Shown here piece by piece: positions 1-5,353 of a DNA stretch of 5,537 bases (position 1 is its first letter; every line of letters begins with the position of its first letter). The position numbers and the translations under genes were made by a program. The stretch is from the NCBI GenBank assembly GCA_900553905.1, contig USFL01000120.1, positions 1 to 5,537 of the forward strand, written 5' to 3'. The stretch comes from an uncultured Eubacteriales bacterium (lineage in GTDB: Bacteria; Bacillota; Clostridia; Christensenellales; Aristaeellaceae). The notes beneath the pieces are model-generated. The model searched no databases. It was not told where the DNA came from and saw only the letters and a list, made by a program, of their open reading frames with translations.

Positions 1-545
1 TTGGCGGCGATCCAGTTGGTCATGATGCAGGCCAGCACCTCGTTGATGTTGAGCAGGGACTTGAGCATGCCGGGAATGGCTCCCCACAGGGCGCCTGCCA
101 GCATGCCGCCGAAGAAAGCCAAAAACCAGATGATTTCCGGCGGGATGACCGAGGAGGGGACGCACAGCGCGATGAACAGCGTGGCGGCCGTACCTGCGAG
201 GTACTGTCCCGGCGCGCCGATGTTGAACAGGCCCGTCTTGAACGCCACAGCCACGGAAAGGCCCGTGAGGATGAGCGGCGTGGCGCGGAAGAGCATATTG
301 CCCACGCTGGCGGGGTTGAAGCCGAAGGTGAGCGAGCCCGCTGCGTCGCGGCCCGTGGCGAACAGGCCACCAAAGACCAGGCGCACGCCGTCCCAGACGC
401 TCTTGAGCCCCAGCGAGGGGGTGCACAGCCCCACGATGAGAATGATCAGACTGCCCGCGATCAGGCCCACCAAAATGGACAGGACCGACGCCATGACAGA
501 CCGCGTGCCGTCCTGATGCCACAGCTTTAGAAACCGGTTTTTCAT
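1..545 (-). CDS. ABC transporter permease, BmpC/YufP-like (partial, N-terminal 181 codons)
   Basis: This is the first membrane subunit of a nucleoside/sugar-type ABC importer (BPD_transp_2 family, YufP/NupP-like). The gene leaves the window at base 1, so about half of a typical ~350-residue protein is seen. The ATG at 545 overlaps the TGA of the ATPase gene (ATGA, 4 bp), and a GGAGGTGG ribosome site lies 7 bases upstream, inside the ATPase gene, which fixes the start and indicates translational coupling. A short basic N-terminus is followed by a hydrophobic segment at about residues 18-41, then more near 113-129 and 137-160. The family hallmark is clear at residues 88-114: a Pro-Leu-Ile-Leu-Thr-Gly-Leu stretch followed by AFKTGLFNIGAPGQYLAG, and NEVLACIMTNWIA at 169-180 matches the conserved NEV..x.MxN loop. 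A second, related permease gene would be expected next, outside the window. The transported substrate is inferred from family membership only. Confidence 0.93.
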   Translation of the reverse strand, partial: MKNRFLKLWHQDGTRSVMASVLSILVGLIAGSLIILIVGLCTPSLGLKSVWDGVRLVFGGLFATGRDAAGSLTFGFNPASVGNMLFRATPLILTGLSVAVAFKTGLFNIGAPGQYLAGTAATLFIALCVPSSVIPPEIIWFLAFFGGMLAGALWGAIPGMLKSLLNINEVLACIMTNWIAA

Positions 546-2086
546 GCCTGAGCCACCTCCTGCCGCTTTGCGCCGGCCATATAGAGGCCCAGCTCCTCCA
601 CCGTTGTCTGCTTGGGATCAAACTCGCCCACGATCTGGCCCTCGTACATGACGAGAATGCGGTCGGACAAGTTCATGACCTCGTCCAGCTCCAGGCTGAC
701 CAGCAGCACGGCCTTGCCCTCGTCGCGCTGCTTGACCAGCTCGCCGTGGATGTACTCGATGGCGCCCACGTCCAGGCCGCGTGTGGGCTGCACCGCTACG
801 ATGAGCGGCTTGTCGCGGTCGATCTCGCGGGCGACGATGGCCTTCTGCTGATTGCCGCCGGACATGCTGCGCGCAATCGTGACCGGCCCCTGGCCGGAGC
901 GCACATCGTACTGCTCGATCAGCTTTTCGGCGTATTGGCGGGTTTTGTCGAAGCGGATGAAGCCGTGGCTTTGGAACTGCGGCTCCTCGAAACGCTGCAA
1001 AACCAGGTTCTGCTCCAGCGTGAAGTCCAGAATCAGGCCGTGCTTGTGCCGGTCCTCGGGAATATGGCTCATGCCCGCATGGCTGCGCTCCCGGATGGCT
1101 GCGTGGGTGATATCATGCCCGCAGAGGGTGATCTTGCCGCCGGAAGGCTTTTCCAGCCCGGTCAGGGCATAGACCAGGTCGGTCTGGCCGTTGCCGTCGA
1201 TGCCCGCGATGCACACGATCTCGCCCGCGCGGGCCGTGAAGGAAACATCCTTTACCGCATCGCGCTTGTACAGGCGGGAGGGCACGCTCAAATGCTCCAC
1301 CTTCAGCACGGGGTCGGCGGGCTTTGCCGGGTCCTTCTCCACCACCAGCTGCACGGGACGGCCGACCATCATGCGGCTCAATTCCTCCTGCGTGGTGGAG
1401 GCGGTGTCTACCGTGCCCACGTAGCGGCCCTTGCGCAGCACCGTCACGCGGTCGGACACCTCCATGATTTCGTTGAGCTTGTGGGAGATGAACAGGATGC
1501 TCTTGCCTTCCCTGGTCAGCCCCCGCATGATTTCCATCAGCTCTTCGATTTCCTGCGGGGTGAGCACGGCGGTGGGCTCGTCAAAGATGAGCACCTCGTT
1601 ATCGCGGTAGAGCATTTTGAGAATCTCCACGCGCTGCTGCATGCCCACGGTGATGTCCTCGATTTTGGCGTCCAGATCGACCTTGAGGCCATAGCGCTCG
1701 CTCAAGGAAAGCACCTTTTCCCGCGCGGCCTTGCGGCTTAAAAAGCCCAGACGGGTATCCTCCGCGCCCAGGATGATGTTGTCCAGCACGGTGAAGACGT
1801 CGATCAGCTTAAAATGCTGATGCACCATGCCGATGTGCAGGGCCGTGGCGTCGTTGGGATCGTTGATCTGAACCTCTTTGCCATCCTTTTTGATGATGCC
1901 CTCGTCCGGCTGGTAGAGGCCGAAGAGCACGCTCATCAGCGTGGATTTACCGGCGCCGTTTTCACCAAGCAACGCGTGGATCTCGCCCCTGCGCAGCTGA
2001 AGCGTGATGTCGTCGTTGGCCTTGATCCCGGGAAATTCCTTGGTGATGTGGAGCATTTCGATAACGTATTGCGGCGCGTTATCCAA
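542..2086 (-). CDS. ABC transporter ATP-binding protein, YufO/NupO-like, two fused ATPase domains
   Basis: This 514-residue protein energises the importer from the cytoplasmic face. It has the tandem-domain layout of the RbsA/MglA/NupO family and the usual length (~500). Domain 1 has Walker A GENGAGKST (41-49), Q-loop Gln90, a degenerate signature TVGMQQRVEIL (146-156), Walker B VLIFDEP (165-171) and H-loop His202. Domain 2 has an altered Walker A, GIDGNGQTD (295-303), lacking the Lys-Ser/Thr pair, a proper signature MSGGNQQK (408-415), and AVQPTRGLD (431-439) in the Walker B/D-loop region; the His switch is replaced (SLELDE). This asymmetry is normal in the family: one composite site hydrolyses ATP. 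The start is TTG at 2086, chosen because GGGAGGTGG sits 6 bases upstream; the next in-frame ATG is 10 codons later (2056) and has no comparable site. The gene has its own promoter, lies 178 bp after the binding-protein gene, and overlaps the permease by 4 bp. Confidence 0.96.
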   Translation of the reverse strand: MDNAPQYVIEMLHITKEFPGIKANDDITLQLRRGEIHALLGENGAGKSTLMSVLFGLYQPDEGIIKKDGKEVQINDPNDATALHIGMVHQHFKLIDVFTVLDNIILGAEDTRLGFLSRKAAREKVLSLSERYGLKVDLDAKIEDITVGMQQRVEILKMLYRDNEVLIFDEPTAVLTPQEIEELMEIMRGLTREGKSILFISHKLNEIMEVSDRVTVLRKGRYVGTVDTASTTQEELSRMMVGRPVQLVVEKDPAKPADPVLKVEHLSVPSRLYKRDAVKDVSFTARAGEIVCIAGIDGNGQTDLVYALTGLEKPSGGKITLCGHDITHAAIRERSHAGMSHIPEDRHKHGLILDFTLEQNLVLQRFEEPQFQSHGFIRFDKTRQYAEKLIEQYDVRSGQGPVTIARSMSGGNQQKAIVAREIDRDKPLIVAVQPTRGLDVGAIEYIHGELVKQRDEGKAVLLVSLELDEVMNLSDRILVMYEGQIVGEFDPKQTTVEELGLYMAGAKRQEVAQA

Positions 2087-2144
2087 CCGCGTCCACCTCC
2101 CTTTCTGCTTGTTTCGACGGAATATGTGCTTTTGACATAATTAC

Positions 2145-2173
2145 ATTATATCGGTTCAAGGCGTAAATTGCAA
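2145..2173 (-). promoter_or_regulatory. Sigma-A promoter of the ATPase-permease operon
   Basis: On the minus strand, TTGCAA (2173-2168) is followed by exactly 17 bases and a perfect TATAAT (2150-2145). Transcription would start near 2138, giving a leader of about 50 bases before the TTG start at 2086. It lies downstream of the terminator of the binding-protein gene, so the ATPase and permease can be expressed independently. An AT-rich palindrome, ATAAT-TAC-ATTAT (2137-2149), overlaps the -10 box and start site; it could be an operator but may be only base composition. Confidence 0.8.
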
Positions 2174-2218
2174 GGAAAAGGAAGGAGCGTGATGCAGAAA
2201 GATGCGCGGGAGAGACAT

Positions 2219-2250
2219 AAAAAAACCGGGAGGGGAAATTCCCCTCCCGG
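2219..2250 (-). terminator. Intrinsic terminator after the BMP-family binding-protein gene
   Basis: A near-perfect GC-rich inverted repeat, CCGGGAGGGG (2226-2235) with CCCCTCCCGG (2241-2250), encloses a 5-base loop. On the minus strand it is followed by seven T residues (2225-2219). It begins 15 bases after the stop codon of the binding-protein gene. The form is textbook Rho-independent, and the strong stem suggests that little transcription reads through into the ATPase gene. Confidence 0.92.
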
Positions 2251-2264
2251 CGGTGTTTTCGGGC

Positions 2265-3371
2265 TTATTCGTAGATGATCTCGACGTTCTCCAGGCCAGC
2301 GTTGACCACGCCGTCAGCCTCCAGAACGCTGCTGTCGATGGTCACGGTGCCGTCCTTGATGGAGGCCAGCAGCGCTTCGTACTCTTCCACGGTGAAGCTC
2401 TCCAGCGCCCAGGTGTCGGTGGGCAGGCCCACGGCGTCGTCATTAGCGCCCAGGCTGGTGGCCACGTTGCCGATCTCGTCCCACTCGCCAGCGTAGAACT
2501 TGCCGATCGCCCAGCTGGTGGCGTTGCTCAGGCCCTTGAGGGCGGAGGTCACGACGGTCTCAGACTCGAAGCTCTGGTCCACGTCCACGCCCACAACGAA
2601 CATGTCGTTGGCGGAGGCGGCGGAAACGATGGAGGAGAACATGGAGCCGCCGCAGGCGAAGATGATCTCGGTGCCGTTCTCATACCAGCCCTTGGCCATG
2701 GCTTCCAGCTCGGGGGAAGCGCTGAAGCTGGCGCCGTACTGCCAGGAGTACTTGAGCTCCACGTTGATGCCCATTTCCTTGGCAGCCGCGCTCACGCCCT
2801 GGGCAAAGCCGTAGCCGTAACGGCAGCACGCGGGGTTGGTGCCGCCGCCGCCGCCCATGAAGCCCAGCTTGGTGAAGCCGTCCTTCACGATGGCATAGCC
2901 GGCCAGGTAGCCGCTCTGCTCCTCTTTGAAGGCGATGGGGGCAACGTTGTCAAGGTCGAGGGGATAGCCGTCGACAAAGACGAACTTGGTGTCAGGATAG
3001 GTCTCGGCAGCCTTGCGCAGGGCAGCTTCCTGCAGGAAGCCGGCGCACACAACCACCTTCGCGCCGCCCTCGCAGGCAGCCTTCATGGCGTCATAGCGGT
3101 CATCGTCGGTCGCCTGGTCGCCGTTGGCGGGCTGATAGTACTTGTAGGACAGACCGTTGGCGGCGGCATAGGCCTTCACGCCGTTCCAGGTGCCCTGGTT
3201 GAAGGACTTGTCCTTCAGCTGGCCCACGTCGGTGACGAACGCAAGCTCGTACTTGCCGTCCTCAGCGGTCATGGTATCTTCGATGTCGTCGGGATTGACG
3301 GTCTCGGCAATCGCGGTGAATGCGAAGAGAACCAGGGTCAGGGCCAGAAGCATCGACAGAAACTTCTTCAC
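2265..3371 (-). CDS. BMP-family ABC substrate-binding protein (PnrA/NupN-like)
   Basis: This is the extracellular receptor of the importer encoded beside it: 368 residues, the normal length for the BmpA/PnrA/Med family, whose characterised members mostly bind purine or other nucleosides. Residues 1-22 form a signal peptide (KK, then a Leu-rich core) with a likely cut after Ala-Ile-Ala (22/23); there is no lipobox cysteine, unlike most Gram-positive family members. Family motifs are FVTDVGQLKDKSFNQGTW (45-62), FKEEQSGYLAGYAI (148-161), the Gly-rich GFMGGGGG (170-177), an ACGGSMFSSIVSAA run (239-252), VVGVDVDQ (259-266) and TSALKG (275-280). The Ser-Phe-Asn (56-58), the Asp residues of VGVDVD and Lys279 are at positions that contact ligand in PnrA-type structures, by analogy only. 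The start is GTG at 3371, with AGGAGG nine bases upstream. The gene is followed by a strong terminator and then the ATPase and permease genes. The exact ligand cannot be read from the sequence. Confidence 0.95.
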   Translation of the reverse strand: MKKFLSMLLALTLVLFAFTAIAETVNPDDIEDTMTAEDGKYELAFVTDVGQLKDKSFNQGTWNGVKAYAAANGLSYKYYQPANGDQATDDDRYDAMKAACEGGAKVVVCAGFLQEAALRKAAETYPDTKFVFVDGYPLDLDNVAPIAFKEEQSGYLAGYAIVKDGFTKLGFMGGGGGTNPACCRYGYGFAQGVSAAAKEMGINVELKYSWQYGASFSASPELEAMAKGWYENGTEIIFACGGSMFSSIVSAASANDMFVVGVDVDQSFESETVVTSALKGLSNATSWAIGKFYAGEWDEIGNVATSLGANDDAVGLPTDTWALESFTVEEYEALLASIKDGTVTIDSSVLEADGVVNAGLENVEIIYE

Positions 3372-3405
3372 TTGATTCTTCCTCCTATTATGAGTTTTTG
3401 AGGTT

Positions 3406-3420
3406 CGGTTTTCACAACCG
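3406..3420 (-). promoter_or_regulatory. Small hairpin in the 5' leader of the BMP gene
   Basis: On the minus strand CGGTT-GTGAA-AACCG forms a 5-bp stem with a 5-base loop. It begins about 7 bases after the predicted transcription start (near 3427) and ends about 20 bases before the AGGAGG site (3386-3381). It could stabilise the 5' end of the transcript or be part of an operator. The stem is short, so the functional claim is weak. Confidence 0.35.
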
Positions 3421-3433
3421 GATCAGCAGATTT

Positions 3434-3462
3434 AGTATAGCATGATTGTGACAATTATTCAA
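3434..3462 (-). promoter_or_regulatory. Sigma-A promoter of the BMP-family binding-protein gene
   Basis: On the minus strand TTGAAT (3462-3457) is followed by 17 bases and TATACT (3439-3434), preceded by TGC, giving an extended -10. The predicted start near 3427 gives a leader of about 55 bases. It lies only 34 bases after the stop codon of the flavoprotein fragment, with no terminator between, so read-through from upstream is also possible. Confidence 0.78.
3445..3455. promoter_or_regulatory. Candidate operator, palindrome ATTGT-G-ACAAT
   Basis: A perfect 5-bp inverted repeat around one central base lies wholly inside the spacer between the -35 and -10 boxes of the BMP promoter, where a bound repressor would block RNA polymerase. 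Related nucleoside-uptake operons such as B. subtilis nupNOPQ are repressed by a GntR-type regulator (NupR), so a local repressor is plausible. I do not know the factor here, and a single 11-base site could arise by chance. Confidence 0.4.
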
Positions 3463-3495
3463 GCAAGGCACCATGGGGAAGGAAAATATTTCGGG

Positions 3496-3810
3496 TTATT
3501 TCGCGCCTCCCGCCAGAAGCCCGCTGGCCGTGGCGAACATCAGGTTGAAGCCGCCGCACGCGCCGTCCACGTCCAGCACCTCTCCGGCCGCATGCAGGCC
3601 GGGGCACAGCCGGCTTTGCAGGGTTCGCGGATCGAAGCCGTCCGTCATCACGCCTCCGGCGGTGACCTGCGCGGCGTCAAAGCCGCGCGTTCCCGTAATG
3701 GGCACGCGGAAATCGACGATGGCCTGCGCCAGGGCCGCGAAGACGTTCGGAAGCAGGGCGGCAAGATCCGCCAGCGGCGAGGCTGCATGCCTCTCCAGCC
3801 CGGCGGCGCG
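3496..3810 (-). pseudogene. C-terminal fragment of HI0933-type NAD(P)/FAD-dependent oxidoreductase
   Basis: The last ~104 residues match the C-terminus of the HI0933/YhiN-like flavoprotein family. Markers are DFRVPITGTRGFDAAQVTAGG (from about residue 244 of the open frame), FDPRTLQSRLCPGL (270-283) and the FAD-site end motif AGEVLDVDGACGGFN (286-300) followed by a Leu-Ala-Gly tail. A complete member has about 400 residues, so roughly the first three quarters, including the GxGxxG nucleotide-binding fold, are absent. The natural TAA stop at 3496 is kept, and the sequence then runs directly into the promoter of the BMP gene, so this end looks like genuine flanking DNA. The left limit of homology is uncertain within about 30 bases. 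Confidence 0.85.
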
Positions 3811-4443
3811 CAGCGCAAAGGTCGTGTAGGACAGCCCGAACCCGAAGGCGAACAGCGGCCGGACGCCGAAACTGTCAAAGTAGCGGTAGCCCACATAGAC
3901 CCCGTCGCGGTAGGTGTCTTGGCTGACATCGCCGTTCAGGCTGCCGAACGCGCGGGCGCAGGGGATGTCGTCGTACCGGCGGGCCCAGGTGGCGGTCAGC
4001 TTGCCCTCCGGCACAGCGCGGCCCAGCAGCACATCGGCCACGGCCTGCCGGCCCTGCTGCCCGAGCTGGGAAAGCTGCAAAATGGCGTCGAGATGCTGCA
4101 TGCCGTCCAGCAGGCCGGTGAGTTCCACCGGGCCGACGGCGTTGAGGAGCAGGACCACCGGCAGGCCGCTTTCGTCCAGCGTTTGCAGGTCGGCCTGTTC
4201 GGCGTCGCTGAGGTAGTAGTCGCCGGGTTCCAGCCGGCGGTCCTTGCCCTCGCCGGCGATGCGGCTGATGACGTAGAGAGCCGCTTTGGCCCCCTCCAGG
4301 TCCTGCGGCCGGACGGCCCGGCCCTCGGGCAGGGCAAAGGGGTGGGCCGCGTAGGCGTCAAACGGGTTGTCCACCTGTTTGGCGGCGGCCAGGCACCTGC
4401 GCCCGCCAGTCTTCCCGCGCGCGGGTATAGCCCCATTTGGCAT
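3496..4443 (-). CDS. Chimeric open frame: GH3 C-domain piece joined to HI0933-type flavoprotein C-terminus
   Basis: This 315-codon open frame would be called as one gene, but its two parts belong to unrelated families. Residues ~17-211 resemble the C-terminal domain of a family 3 glycoside hydrolase; residues ~212-315 resemble the end of an HI0933-type NAD(P)/FAD oxidoreductase. Neither part has its essential partner domain: the GH3 TIM barrel with the nucleophile Asp is missing, and so is the N-terminal FAD-binding Rossmann fold of the flavoprotein. The ATG at 4443 has no good ribosome site and its first ~16 residues match nothing I recognise, because that stretch is really read in another frame (permease start, then GH3). 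I regard it as two joined remnants, not a working enzyme. Confidence 0.6.
   Translation of the reverse strand: MPNGAIPARGKTGGRRCLAAAKQVDNPFDAYAAHPFALPEGRAVRPQDLEGAKAALYVISRIAGEGKDRRLEPGDYYLSDAEQADLQTLDESGLPVVLLLNAVGPVELTGLLDGMQHLDAILQLSQLGQQGRQAVADVLLGRAVPEGKLTATWARRYDDIPCARAFGSLNGDVSQDTYRDGVYVGYRYFDSFGVRPLFAFGFGLSYTTFALRAAGLERHAASPLADLAALLPNVFAALAQAIVDFRVPITGTRGFDAAQVTAGGVMTDGFDPRTLQSRLCPGLHAAGEVLDVDGACGGFNLMFATASGLLAGGAK
3811..4426 (-). pseudogene. Internal fragment of a glycoside hydrolase family 3 (beta-glucosidase-type) C-terminal domain
   Basis: About 205 residues resemble the GH3_C domain: ALYVISRIAGEGKDRR (55-70 of the 315-codon open frame), where the Glu of GEGKDR is in the region that supplies the acid/base in many GH3 enzymes; LPVVLLLNAVGPVEL (94-108); GRQAVADVLLGRAVPEGKL (131-149), the classic loss-of-function-sensitive G..A.AdvL.G...PsGrL stretch; and RPLFAFGFGLSYTTFAL (195-211). 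The catalytic N-terminal barrel and the Fn3 domain are missing on either side. The first ~10 residues (TRAREDWRAQ) appear in a different frame from the rest; removing one G near 4396 would join them as WRAQ-CLAAAKQVDNPFD, which reads naturally. So this piece is truncated at both ends and probably carries a one-base frameshift. Confidence 0.8.
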
Positions 4444-4471
4444 AGCTCAAATGTTTTGGTTTCTTATTCAT
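4358..4471 (-). pseudogene. Truncated sugar ABC transporter permease: N-terminal ~15 codons, then fused out of frame
   Basis: ATG at 4471 is preceded by AAAAAGGAACGGTGACCT, a good ribosome site too short for routine gene calling. It encodes MNKKPKHLSYAKWGY, which strongly resembles the start of Clostridia carbohydrate ABC permeases (basic lead, then S-Y-x-K-x-G-Y just before the first membrane helix). The expected hydrophobic helix never appears: after Tyr15 (4427) the sequence becomes GH3-like and stops at a TGA at 4358 after 37 codons. Its place directly after a sugar-binding-protein gene on the same strand fits the usual binding protein-permease-permease order. The identification rests on 15 residues plus context, so it is good but not certain. 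Confidence 0.6.
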
Positions 4472-4505
4472 AGGTCACCGTTCCTTTTTACAAAACTGCC
4501 TTCCC

Positions 4506-4544
4506 AAAAGCTGCCGCACCGGGGGTGCCGGCACGGCAGCTTTT
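4506..4544 (-). terminator. Stem-loop between sugar-binding-protein and permease genes
   Basis: A perfect 11-bp inverted repeat, AAAAGCTGCCG (4506-4516) with CGGCAGCTTTT (4534-4544), encloses a GC-rich 17-base interior that can pair further (CACC with GGTG). On the minus strand the stem is followed by only four T residues that belong to the stem, so termination is probably partial. Hairpins at this place in binding-protein operons commonly protect the upstream message or reduce transcription into the permease genes, giving an excess of binding protein. It is nearly symmetrical and could also act on plus-strand transcripts. Confidence 0.65.
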
Positions 4545-4568
4545 ATCTGTGGAAAACAGACAGTCAGA

Positions 4569-5243
4569 TCATTCCGGCCACTGCACGTCGGTGATGTCGG
4601 GGTAGCGCTCCTTGATGGCAGTCTCAAAGTTTTCCTTGGCGCGGTCAAAGTCCACGTTGCCCTGGAAGTAATCGCTGAAGGAATTCTGGATCAGCTCCAC
4701 ACAGCCCTGGTCATAGGCGGACAGCGGCGCAATCTGGATGTTCTCGGCCACCGGGGCGTAGTAGGCGTAGGCGTTCTGCCCGCCCAGGAAGCTCGAAGCA
4801 AAGCTGTCGTCGGTGGAAGCCTCCTGCATGCCGCTGACCGTGTTGGTGAAGTCCTGGTAATCCTTCGAGATCTTGATCAGGTTACCCTTGTTGGCAGTCA
4901 TGGACAGGATGATGTCCTTGACATGCTCGGGGTTGTCGGTGCCGGTGCAGGCGTGGATGTAGGAACCGCCCCAGTTGTAGGTCATCGGCGGGTTGCACAC
5001 AGCCCAGGTGCCATCGACGCCGTCCCAGTTGGGGGCCAGCGTGAAGTCGATGCCCCACGGCGGCAGCAGGAAGGCAAATACCTTGGAGGCCGAACCCATC
5101 GCCTTGTTCCAGTCATCGTTGAACTGGCCCTTGACAGTCTTGTCGAGATAGCCGGCGTCCAGCCATTCCTTGGAGGATTCGATCCAATCCATGATCAGCG
5201 GGTCCACCTTGACGGTGGTCTCGCCCGCCGTGACCCAGGGCTG
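4569..5243 (-). pseudogene. C-terminal fragment of carbohydrate ABC transporter solute-binding protein
   Basis: About 224 residues match the C-terminal lobe of family 1 extracellular solute-binding proteins found in Clostridia sugar importers. Features are KEWLDAGYLDKTVKGQFNDDW (residues 44-64 of the fused frame), typical of the segment that follows the hinge; an aromatic-rich stretch (FAFLLPPWGIDF, then TWAVCNPPMTYNWGGSY) that would line the sugar pocket; and a helical tail ending at the natural TGA at 4569. Intact proteins have about 420-480 residues, so the signal peptide and the N-terminal lobe are missing. The 3' side is intact and leads through a stem-loop into the start of a permease gene, the normal operon order. 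The sugar cannot be named from the sequence. Confidence 0.82.
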
Positions 5244-5300
5244 GCTGACGTTGTTGCCATACTTCACGCCCTTGCCGCAGACCTCACAAAACTTTCCCAT
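4569..5300 (-). CDS. Chimeric open frame: L28 N-terminus fused to C-terminal lobe of a sugar ABC solute-binding protein
   Basis: The 243-codon frame starts at ATG 5300, chosen for the AAGGAGGTG site 8 bases upstream (5317-5309) and the L28 homology; a start at 5354 would overlap the promoter -10 box. Residues 1-19 are ribosomal protein L28; residues ~20-243 are the C-terminal half of an extracellular solute-binding protein. The product has no signal peptide, so even if made it would stay in the cytoplasm and could neither bind sugar for import nor replace L28. The join is in frame and so invisible to a gene caller. I consider the two halves separately below. Confidence 0.7.
   Translation of the reverse strand: MGKFCEVCGKGVKYGNNVSQPWVTAGETTVKVDPLIMDWIESSKEWLDAGYLDKTVKGQFNDDWNKAMGSASKVFAFLLPPWGIDFTLAPNWDGVDGTWAVCNPPMTYNWGGSYIHACTGTDNPEHVKDIILSMTANKGNLIKISKDYQDFTNTVSGMQEASTDDSFASSFLGGQNAYAYYAPVAENIQIAPLSAYDQGCVELIQNSFSDYFQGNVDFDRAKENFETAIKERYPDITDVQWPE
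5244..5300 (-). pseudogene. rpmB: 50S ribosomal protein L28, first 19 codons only
   Basis: MGKFCEVCGKGVKYGNNVS is the characteristic N-terminus of bacterial L28: the C-x-x-C pair (Cys5, Cys8) is the first half of the zinc site in C+ forms, and the G-K-G..(Y/F)G-N-x-V-S stretch is strongly conserved, normally followed by H-S-H and a basic rRNA-binding region. Here homology stops at Ser19; the remaining ~43 residues of the ~62-residue protein, including the second C-x-x-C, are absent. The upstream promoter and ribosome site are intact and strong, as expected for a ribosomal protein gene. rpmB is usually single-copy and important for growth, so a cell with only this copy would be surprising. Confidence 0.88.
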
Positions 5301-5353
5301 CTCTATGACACCTCCTTCAAGGCTGATGCACTCGCAAGTTATCAAACAGCACA

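Noticed and set aside
746..1741. Plus-strand open frame (331 codons) opposite the ATPase gene
   Set aside because: It is antisense to a fully conserved ABC ATPase, has no ribosome site, and its composition (Ala, His, Leu, Asp runs) is that of a codon shadow.
2137..2149. AT-rich palindrome ATAAT-TAC-ATTAT at the ATPase promoter as an operator
   Set aside because: It overlaps the -10 box, whose TATAAT alone makes such symmetry likely; no second copy is seen, so it is kept only as a note.
2202..3401. Long plus-strand open frame (399 codons) opposite the BMP gene
   Set aside because: It mirrors a gene with clear family motifs, promoter, ribosome site and terminator; its Gly/Ala/Val/His-rich translation is typical of an antisense shadow in GC-rich DNA and it has no family-like motif.
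3442..4473. Plus-strand open frame (343 codons) across the mosaic region
   Set aside because: It spans two unrelated gene fragments and a join, which a real gene would not do by chance with conserved content; no recognisable domain; Gln/Gly/Ala-rich shadow.
3496..5300. Possible new multi-domain fusion system (L28-binding protein and GH3-flavoprotein)
   Set aside because: Each part lacks the domains needed for function, the joins fall inside conserved domains, and one join is out of frame; remnants or chimeric assembly explain it better.
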